Assembly: GCA_027080405.1 (NCBI GenBank)
Contig: JALWSL010000207.1
Coordinates: 1-7,400, forward strand
Reading direction: 5' to 3'
Length of the DNA: 7,400 nucleotides
Source of the DNA: Planctomycetaceae bacterium
Lineage (GTDB): Bacteria; Planctomycetota; Planctomycetia; Planctomycetales; Planctomycetaceae
This document shows positions 1 through 6,548 of this stretch, piece by piece. Below the pieces are notes generated by a model. It saw nothing but the letters and a program-made list of their open reading frames with translations. It did not search any database and was not told where the DNA came from. Every line of letters starts with the position of its first letter. Position 1 is the first letter of the stretch. A program made the translations under genes and the position numbers.

Positions 1-425
1 TCGTGGCGGAACCGCCTATGAAAACCTGGTTGCAACTGCAGCGACTGGTCGATACCGGTTCAGCCAGACAGGCGATCGAGTTGATCGGAACCGCTCAGAA
101 AAAACTGGATGAACCACAACTGGAAGGCCGCATCGCCTGTCGGATTGCGGAGCAATCGACGCCGGAAAAAACCATCGGCTGGGTCAAGGAAATCCCCAAT
201 ATCATCACGCAGGAACTTTCCTACCAACTGACAGCGGCTATCCAGTCGAAAAGAGGATTGATTCGGGAATACTGGAAGCTGAGTCTTGAACAGCAACTCG
301 TTCCCACAAAAAAATGCGCTGTCCATCTGGGGTTGATCGAGGGACTTTCACATACGGATTTCTATCGCAAGGAAGAGCCTGCGGAATCGGACGAACAGCC
401 CGATGAAAAAACCGCTTCGAAATAG
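1..425 (+). CDS. 3' part of an unrecognised protein, helical, charged C-terminal tail
   Basis: The reading frame is open from the left window edge to a TAG stop at 423-425, so the true start is probably outside the window. GTG at 3 and ATG at 18 are in frame, but neither has a convincing ribosome binding site. The visible 140 or so residues look mainly alpha-helical, with segments such as 'ARQAIELIGTAQKKLDE' and 'LEGRIACRIAEQ' that recall helical-hairpin repeat proteins. No family motif is recognisable. The last 20 residues form an acidic, low-complexity tail (EEPAESDEQPDEKTASK), probably disordered. No signal peptide or membrane segment is visible in this part. The gene converges on the PQQ-propeller operon across a 137-base gap. 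The coding call rests on the open frame running to the edge and protein-like composition; the function is unknown. Confidence 0.6.
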   Translation, partial: VAEPPMKTWLQLQRLVDTGSARQAIELIGTAQKKLDEPQLEGRIACRIAEQSTPEKTIGWVKEIPNIITQELSYQLTAAIQSKRGLIREYWKLSLEQQLVPTKKCAVHLGLIEGLSHTDFYRKEEPAESDEQPDEKTASK

Positions 426-562
426 TTACCGCCAGATCAGGGGTAACCATCACCGGTTTCGGCAGGTTTATCTCATGCACAGGGCGAGACAAAGAAGCGA
501 GTAGCCGGACTTTTTTGTGGGATGTCCGCTTTGTCAGGCAGGATTTGTAGGCGAGTTTTGAA
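426..562. other. convergent intergenic gap without a clear terminator
   Basis: This 137-base gap lies between two converging genes. An inverted repeat GTTACC/GGTAAC (425-430 and 442-447, 11-base loop) overlaps the stop codon of the left gene, but no T tract follows it. A second weak pairing, CGGAC/GTCCG near 514-533, encloses a run of six T. Neither is a standard intrinsic terminator. A bidirectional or Rho-dependent ending is possible but not shown. Confidence 0.4.
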
Positions 563-1927
563 TTACGGTTTGGTGCGGACATCAACACAGGCCAATGTTC
601 CATCAGCGCCGCGGCAGTAAATGAGACCATTACAGAGCGTCGGCACGGTCCAACACTGTTCCTGCATGACGCGAACCCGCCCGAGTTCCTGAAACGCTTC
701 GGGTGTCAATTTCGCCAGAACCAGTTCGCCGGTATCGCTGAGAATGAGGAGATGATTTCTGGTCGCCATCAGTGCACCGCAGCCGAGGTCTTTTTGCTCC
801 CATGAAATCTGTCCGGTTTTCCAATCGATGCAGTTGATGGTAACCGTTCTCGGATTGTGCGAATTACCATCGACGCCGTAAAGATAACCATTCTGCAGTA
901 CGCAGGTATTCATGTGGTTGCGCATGTTTTTGTTCTTGTAAACCTCGGTGAGCGTTTTGCCGTCGAAATCGAGCAGCGTGCAGCCGATATTGTAGCCGGT
1001 GGAAATAAAAAGCTGTCCGTTGTGCCAGATCGGTGTTGTCGCATTTGTTTTGTAGGGGGAATCCCAGGGATAGAAAGTGATTTCCTCATGGCTGCTCATG
1101 TCGATCACCGAAACTCCCTCATTATTCAAGGCGCACAAATACGGTCTGTTCTTGAAGGTAAACATTTCCGGAGTGCCGTAACCGGGCATGCGCGGGCGGG
1201 TTTTCCATTTGATTTTTCCGTCATTTTTATCGATGCCGATGACGGAACCGGCTTCGAAAATGATCTCGTCTCCATTGACAATCGCCGAGCAGGAGAACCC
1301 CCATTCGGGCAGGTCGATCCCAAGTTCCTTCTGCAGGGAGACAGTCCAGACGACTTCACCATCTTTCGCTTTGACCTTGCGAACTTCTCCCTCACGGGAA
1401 TTGAAGTAGACAAAATCGCCGTCGATGGTGGGAGTTGCACAGGGGCCTCCCTTATGGAGATGATTGAGCAGGACACAGGGGTACGACTTCGACCAGATTT
1501 CTTTTCCGGTAACAGCATCAAAACACCACATCGTTTCCGTTTCGGTTCCCGCAGGATGCCCCATGGTGAATAGCCGCCCTTTATCGATACTGACAGCGCT
1601 GTAGCCGATGCCGATCTGGTTGGTCCAGAGTGTTTGGGGCGGTGTTTCCCAGTTTGTGTTCCAGTTGGTCTCTTCTGACAGGCCGTTCTTTTCGGGACCA
1701 CGCCAGCACGGCCAGTTGAATTTCTTCACGGTCTGTTTGACCGCAACGGCGTTTGCGTTGGCTTTGGGGTTTCTTTGAGCAGATGTGGAACCTGCCTGAT
1801 TGGTGGAAAAACCGATGACATCGCAACCGCAGAGCAGAACCAGCAGTCCGGCCAGTATCAGTGGGATTTCTTTCAGCTTCAGGTGGAAAGACCATACAGC
1901 CTGAATCGTTTTGTCTGTTTGGATCAT
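563..1927 (-). CDS. PQQ-like beta-propeller protein, probable lipoprotein
   Basis: This 454-residue protein has a hydrophobic N-terminal stretch (about residues 21-34) ending in L-C-G-C, a plausible but imperfect lipobox with Cys35 as the lipidated residue. Asp36 at +2 would favour inner-membrane retention under E. coli rules, which may not hold here. A low-complexity linker (about 40-68) leads to 'NWPCWRGPEKNGLS', the opening often seen in planctomycete PQQ-like proteins. Propeller blades are marked by the repeated 'D..(T/D)G(K/E)..W' pattern: FDAVTGKEIW (136-145), KAKDGEVVW (186-194), IDKNDGKIKW (232-241), IDWKTGQISW (367-376) and a final CVDV near 447-450. Such proteins are often named BamB-like, but nothing here shows a role in outer-membrane assembly, and I see no haem-binding or alcohol-dehydrogenase signature. 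The start ATG overlaps the stop of the upstream propeller gene by four bases (ATGA). The protein has 16 cysteines, unusually many for an exported protein. Substrate and partners are unknown. Confidence 0.88.
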   Translation of the reverse strand: MIQTDKTIQAVWSFHLKLKEIPLILAGLLVLLCGCDVIGFSTNQAGSTSAQRNPKANANAVAVKQTVKKFNWPCWRGPEKNGLSEETNWNTNWETPPQTLWTNQIGIGYSAVSIDKGRLFTMGHPAGTETETMWCFDAVTGKEIWSKSYPCVLLNHLHKGGPCATPTIDGDFVYFNSREGEVRKVKAKDGEVVWTVSLQKELGIDLPEWGFSCSAIVNGDEIIFEAGSVIGIDKNDGKIKWKTRPRMPGYGTPEMFTFKNRPYLCALNNEGVSVIDMSSHEEITFYPWDSPYKTNATTPIWHNGQLFISTGYNIGCTLLDFDGKTLTEVYKNKNMRNHMNTCVLQNGYLYGVDGNSHNPRTVTINCIDWKTGQISWEQKDLGCGALMATRNHLLILSDTGELVLAKLTPEAFQELGRVRVMQEQCWTVPTLCNGLIYCRGADGTLACVDVRTKP

Positions 1928-3255
1928 TTTTCCCGCTTTTCCAGGCGATAAAGTGCATCACGAGTGCGAACGAACAGGGCTTTGCCGAACGGTGCCGGTG
2001 TCGCCATACAGCCATTATTGAGTCGGTTTTCTGCAACAATTTCAAGGGAATCTCCCGGTTTGATAACCGTTGTTTTCCCCTTCTCGTCACAAAAGTAAAG
2101 ATGCCCCGCTGCAAAAACAGGTGAGGCGGAAAATGTCCCGCCTATTCGATCCTGCCAGATGATGTTGCCGTTTTGGGCATCAATACAGGAAACGATTCCG
2201 TTTTTATCGGCAACCGTATAGATTCTTTTCCCGACCAGAATGGGAGAGGGTTTGGAAGGCATCGCCCGTTTGACAACCCATTTGATATGCGTTTGGGTGA
2301 CATTTCCCCTAGCATGGAATGGATCGATCGCGATCAGTTCGCCTTTCCCGAATCCGGTGCCAGTGAATATGAATTGCCCATTAAAAAGAGGCCGATTAGC
2401 CATTGAATGCTGTTTGAATTGAATCCACCAAAGTTCTTTTCCGGTTTCCGGTTCATACGAAATCAATGCTTTGGCAAAAGGACTGATGAGTTGGGCCTGT
2501 CCGTCGATTTCAAAAACGGAAGGGGTGCCGAAGGCTTTTTTATGATCGCCGTTGTCGGTTTCGTACAGATCGAGACGGTCTTTTTTCCAGAGAGTTTTTC
2601 CCGTCAATTTATCGAGCGCAACAATATACTGGAAATCGTAACCATCAAAATGGACGATCATCATGTTCTTGTAAACGATGGGAGAAGAACCGGCCCCGCG
2701 CCAATGATTGCACGGAAAATCCCGGCGCTGCCAGATCGTTTTTGCCGATTCAGCATCCAGACAGGCGGTGCCATACGTTCCGAAATGGATATAGACACGA
2801 TCGCCATCCAGCGCAGCCGTCGGAGAGGCGTAGCTGTTCGTGACATCGATTTCGCGAGGATTCTCGTTGGTGAAAACGAGTCTGTCGTGGATGATTTCAC
2901 CATTGGCTGCATCGACACACACAACATACATCTTTTTGCCATCTTCGGTGGCGGTGGTCATCCAGATTCGCCCACGGGAAATCACCGGGGAAGACCAACC
3001 TCTGCCATGAATGGGCCGCTTCCAGACGATGTTCCGGTTTTTGTCCCCTTGGGCTTTTTCTGTTTGAGCTTCATGCCAATGCACGGGAGGTCGTGACCGG
3101 ATCGCCAGGCCGCTTCCGTTGGGGCCACGAAACTCCGTCCAGTTCTCCTGCGCACCAGCAGGAACGCTGCAAACAGAACAGGCCAGCAGCAAACTGCACA
3201 ATTTCCAGTTGACTCCCGGTAGGCGTCGCGTCCCGGGCAAACTGTTTCTGGGCAT
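1924..3255 (-). CDS. PQQ-like beta-propeller protein, secreted
   Basis: I chose the ATG at 3253-3255 (443 residues) over a start 132 bases upstream at 3387. This Met is preceded by GGAGAGAG about ten bases away and opens a good type I signal peptide: basic n-region (residues 1-18), hydrophobic core LCSLLLACSVCSV (19-31) and a likely cut after A-G-A at residue 35. The longer version adds 44 residues with no family character and would cover the promoter. The mature protein starts 'QENWTEFRGPNGSG', then has blades marked by VDAANGEII (114-122), LDAESAKTIW (166-175), LDKLTGKTLW (214-223), YEPETGKELW (267-276) and IDAQNGNIIW (358-367). It is a propeller of the PQQ/BamB-like superfamily, expected outside the cytoplasm, binding partner unknown. 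It is the first gene of a two-gene operon with the lipoprotein propeller, so the two may work together. Confidence 0.88.
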   Translation of the reverse strand: MPRNSLPGTRRLPGVNWKLCSLLLACSVCSVPAGAQENWTEFRGPNGSGLAIRSRPPVHWHEAQTEKAQGDKNRNIVWKRPIHGRGWSSPVISRGRIWMTTATEDGKKMYVVCVDAANGEIIHDRLVFTNENPREIDVTNSYASPTAALDGDRVYIHFGTYGTACLDAESAKTIWQRRDFPCNHWRGAGSSPIVYKNMMIVHFDGYDFQYIVALDKLTGKTLWKKDRLDLYETDNGDHKKAFGTPSVFEIDGQAQLISPFAKALISYEPETGKELWWIQFKQHSMANRPLFNGQFIFTGTGFGKGELIAIDPFHARGNVTQTHIKWVVKRAMPSKPSPILVGKRIYTVADKNGIVSCIDAQNGNIIWQDRIGGTFSASPVFAAGHLYFCDEKGKTTVIKPGDSLEIVAENRLNNGCMATPAPFGKALFVRTRDALYRLEKREK

Positions 3256-3260
3256 AGATG

Positions 3261-3269
3261 TCTCTCTCC
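3261..3269 (-). promoter_or_regulatory. ribosome binding site of the secreted propeller gene
   Basis: Read on the minus strand the sequence is GGAGAGAGA, with its GGAG core ten bases from the ATG at 3255. It supports that start over the upstream in-frame one at 3387. Confidence 0.6.
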
Positions 3270-3296
3270 ACAGGAAAATTAGAGCGAATCCCCTCA

Positions 3297-3325
3297 ATTC
3301 TAACAGATCAGTGAACAACAAGTAA
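3297..3325 (-). promoter_or_regulatory. candidate extended -10 promoter of the propeller operon
   Basis: On the minus strand TAGAAT (3297-3302) matches five of six bases of the sigma-70 -10 box and is preceded by TGT, giving an extended -10. The hexamer 17 bases further upstream, TTACTT (3320-3325), is a poor -35, as is common when the -10 is extended. Transcription would begin near 3289 and leave a leader of about 34 bases, with the ribosome binding site well placed. This is pattern matching against the E. coli consensus; planctomycete promoters are less well known. Confidence 0.45.
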
Positions 3326-3332
3326 GTGATCT
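3305..3332. repeat. inverted repeat AGATCA-N16-TGATCT over the operon promoter
   Basis: Two perfect six-base arms, AGATCA (3305-3310) and TGATCT (3327-3332), are separated by 16 bases. They flank the spacer and -35 region of the candidate promoter for the propeller operon, where a dimeric repressor or activator could bind. The arms are short, so chance is a real alternative. Confidence 0.3.
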
Positions 3333-3452
3333 GCATGGGAAAACGTCGCTGCGGGAAAGTGCGAAAATTCTGTAGGTTGTGCCTCATTCTTTTTCATCGG
3401 AATCGGTTTGGTTCATGGCCTGGCTCGTTGCGCGATTGTTCCAATACAACAA

Positions 3453-3478
3453 CCCAATAAAGTACGGCTATTATTGGG
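3453..3478. repeat. inverted repeat with 8-base arms, possible operator or hairpin
   Basis: CCCAATAA (3453-3460) and TTATTGGG (3471-3478) are exact reverse complements around a 10-base loop. No T run follows on either strand, so it does not look like an intrinsic terminator. It lies mid-way in the divergent intergenic region and could be a regulator site or an RNA stem in a long fumC leader. Confidence 0.45.
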
Positions 3479-3665
3479 ATGCGACAATATGACATCAAAA
3501 AGCAGGGGGGGTAGGAGTGCGAATCTTTCGATCGCCTGCTATCATCCAACTATTCGCCTTCTGCTCGCCTTCAGTGTGGGCGGTCGCATTACGAAGCAGC
3601 GTACGGGTTCCAGGATGCTGTTGCATCGGTGATGCTGTCATCTGGATCCGTTTGGGCGGGCGACG

Positions 3666-3682
3666 TGTGAACCAGGTTCACA
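3666..3682. promoter_or_regulatory. 17-base palindrome upstream of fumC, candidate operator
   Basis: TGTGAACC-A-GGTTCACA is a perfect inverted repeat with 8-base arms and a single central base, ending 46 bases before the fumC ATG. Symmetric sites of this size are typical of dimeric helix-turn-helix regulators. The outer TGTGA and TCACA recall a CRP/FNR-type site, but the spacing is seven bases where the CRP consensus has six, so the regulator cannot be named. As RNA it could form a seven-base-pair hairpin. Confidence 0.5.
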
Positions 3683-3716
3683 GAGGCGTGACGATGTGAG
3701 GAAAGCTACAATCAGC

Positions 3717-3723
3717 AGGAGAG
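3717..3723 (+). promoter_or_regulatory. ribosome binding site of fumC
   Basis: AGGAGAG is a strong Shine-Dalgarno sequence, with its AGGAG core seven bases before the ATG at 3729. It decides the fumC start: the in-frame GTG at 3696 lies upstream of it and would add 11 residues not typical of the family. Confidence 0.75.
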
Positions 3724-3728
3724 ATGAG

Positions 3729-5156
<1,428 letters not shown>

Positions 5157-5383
5157 ATGGCTGGCGGAGCGGATCAGGGGATCAGGCACCGCGACGGTTT
5201 GCACTGTGACTTTTGCGATCTCGGCGGAAATCCCTTGCTGCCCCTTTTCTCACACTTCTGTGGCAAGTGGCGATCGGTACGTCATGGTTGTGACATTTCG
5301 TAGCCTGTGGCGTATCGTCGTTTGGGGCGTTTCGTAACTGAAGGGCGCTGAATGACATTCAGCATCAATCCAGGAGTACGTCA
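5157..5383. other. convergent gap between fumC and flhB
   Basis: These 227 bases contain no credible gene. They hold a tandem eight-base repeat GGATCAGG (5171-5178 and 5179-5186) and a small palindrome GCTGAATG-A-CATTCAGC (5347-5363), 20 bases past the flhB stop. Neither has a following T tract on the relevant strand, so no intrinsic terminator can be called for either gene. A ten-base string GGCGGAAATC (5223-5232) also occurs twice, in opposite orientation, upstream of flhB. Confidence 0.45.
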
Positions 5384-6460
5384 CTACCGTTCTGGCAGAG
5401 ATTTTCCTGTCAGCCGGTAGACGTACGCCATAATTTCGACGAAAACTTCGTACATGCTTTCGGGAATCGGTTGGCCGACTTTCACGTCGCGATACAGGGC
5501 TCGAGCCAGCGGCTTGCGTTCGATGATCGGAACATCATGTTCACGGGCAATTTCCCGGATTTTCAATGCGATTTCGCCCATTCCCTTGGCGACGACAACG
5601 GGAGCGGGGTTTTTCTCGGGATCGTATTTCAGGGCGACGGAAATATGTGTCGGGTTGGTGACGACCACGTCAGCATCCGGAACAGCGTTCATTTCCCTCG
5701 CTTGTGCGATTTTTTTATGGGCTTCTTTCCTGCGTTGGCGCATGTGTGGGTCGCCATCCATATTTTTCAGTTCTTCGCGAACTTCCTGTTTGGTCATTTT
5801 GAGATCATTTTCATGTTTCCACTTCTGAAAACTGAAATCGAGAATCGCAATGACCAGCATCGCCAGGCCAAGCTGAAAGGAGAGTTCCAGGACTTTTCCG
5901 CTGATCACTCCCAGTATGACATCCGGTTCCGCACTCGCCATTCCCTGCAGCATCGGCAAATTGGCTGCAATGAAAAAACCGGCAATGGTGACCATCACCA
6001 ACACTTTTCCGATGCTCGTTCCCAATTTGGCCAGCGAGCTGATCGAAGCAATTCGTTTCATTCCCGAAATCGGATTGAGGCGATCCCATTTCAGAGTGAG
6101 CGGTTTGGTCGTAAACAGAAACCCGATCTGCAGGATGTTGGCTACCAACGCCGCACAGAACATCAATCCCATAAACGGAAGTAGAAAACTTGAAACATGA
6201 TTGATGATATCCTGTGCATCCCGGACCACTCCTGGTGCATCGAGTTCCAGCAGAGCCGGGCCGGAAAGGAACGCTTGCATCAGTTGAGCCAGACTTCGCC
6301 CCATCGCAGGGCCCAGGAAAAGCAATCCTCCTGCCGCGGTCAGCATGATCACGGCTGCGTTGACATCGACACTCTTGGCAACATTCCCATCCTTGCGGGC
6401 TTCGCTGCGCCGGTGCTCCGTCGGGTCTTCCGTTTTTTCGCCAGAATCGGTTTCAGCCAT
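5384..6460 (-). CDS. flhB: flagellar export switch protein FlhB
   Basis: FlhB is an inner-membrane part of the flagellar type III export apparatus that switches substrate class from rod/hook to filament. The 358 residues match the family (about 350-380). The N-terminus has GEKTEDPTEHRRSEARKDG (7-25), the usual start of FlhB. Four membrane segments lie near 33-53, 88-110, 145-168 and 187-210. A basic linker (about 213-262, including TKQEVREELKN and MDGDPHMRQRRKEA) leads to the autocleavage site N269-P270-T271-H272 (5645-5656), where the family self-cuts between Asn and Pro. The C-terminal domain (HISVALKYD, VVVAKGMGEIALKIREIA, PIIERKPLARALY) is complete. The Shine-Dalgarno is GGGGGA, four bases before the ATG. 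The gene follows fliR after 88 bases on the same strand, as in many flagellar operons. No flhA follows, so flhB closes this cluster. NPTH intact means normal substrate switching is expected. The injectisome homologue (SctU) is the alternative, less likely with this sequence. Confidence 0.95.
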   Translation of the reverse strand: MAETDSGEKTEDPTEHRRSEARKDGNVAKSVDVNAAVIMLTAAGGLLFLGPAMGRSLAQLMQAFLSGPALLELDAPGVVRDAQDIINHVSSFLLPFMGLMFCAALVANILQIGFLFTTKPLTLKWDRLNPISGMKRIASISSLAKLGTSIGKVLVMVTIAGFFIAANLPMLQGMASAEPDVILGVISGKVLELSFQLGLAMLVIAILDFSFQKWKHENDLKMTKQEVREELKNMDGDPHMRQRRKEAHKKIAQAREMNAVPDADVVVTNPTHISVALKYDPEKNPAPVVVAKGMGEIALKIREIAREHDVPIIERKPLARALYRDVKVGQPIPESMYEVFVEIMAYVYRLTGKSLPER

Positions 6461-6548
6461 TTAGTCCCCCAATGATAAGGCTTGTACGTTGTTCCCGATT
6501 TCCGCCAATCGGATTTCCGCCAATTGGATGCTGAGAATCGGCCTCCAT
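6461..6548 (-). other. fliR-flhB spacer with 15-base tandem repeat
   Basis: This 88-base gap is longer than usual for neighbouring export-gate genes. It holds the flhB Shine-Dalgarno (6465-6470) and two head-to-tail 15-base units (6497-6526). No hairpin with a T tract is seen, so read-through from fliR into flhB is likely. Confidence 0.5.
6497..6526. repeat. 15-base tandem duplication, two units
   Basis: GATTTCCGCCAATCG (6497-6511) is followed directly by GATTTCCGCCAATTG (6512-6526), with one mismatch in 15. It lies between fliR and flhB. It may be a recent slippage product or a paired protein or RNA site. Confidence 0.75.

Larger units (their letters stand above)
3256..3728. other. divergent intergenic region between the propeller operon and fumC
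   Basis: These 473 bases separate two genes transcribed away from each other. They hold the candidate propeller promoter (3297-3325), a stem with arms CCCAATAA/TTATTGGG (3453-3478), a run of seven G (3505-3511), a 17-base palindrome (3666-3682) and the fumC ribosome binding site. The small open frames here (for example 3408-3632 and 3517-3699) have no usable ribosome binding site and no protein-like features, so I do not call a gene. I see no tRNA or known riboswitch, and no convincing -35/-10 pair for fumC. Confidence 0.6.

Noticed and set aside
857..1573. 238-codon open frame on the plus strand opposite the lipoprotein propeller
   Set aside because: It is antisense to a gene with clear family repeats, has no ribosome binding site, and its translation shows no recognisable fold.
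2407..3096. 229-codon open frame on the plus strand opposite the secreted propeller
   Set aside because: It is a shadow of the propeller coding sequence, without motifs or start signals.
3666..3682. Palindrome named as a CRP site
   Set aside because: The half sites are seven bases apart instead of six, so naming the regulator would go beyond the evidence.
3408..3699. Small plus-strand frames between the propeller operon and fumC
   Set aside because: They lack a usable Shine-Dalgarno (the only AGGAG overlaps the GTG of the second) and have no protein-like pattern.
3707..3712. TACAAT as a fumC -10 box
   Set aside because: It lies only five bases before the Shine-Dalgarno, so the transcript would start within or just before it, and no -35 lies at a fitting distance.
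5347..5363. Palindrome past flhB as an intrinsic terminator
   Set aside because: The stem is only about six base pairs with a usable loop, and no T tract follows on the minus strand.
5471..6184. 237-codon open frame on the plus strand opposite flhB
   Set aside because: It is antisense to flhB, rich in His, Phe and Arg as expected from reverse-reading, with no motif.
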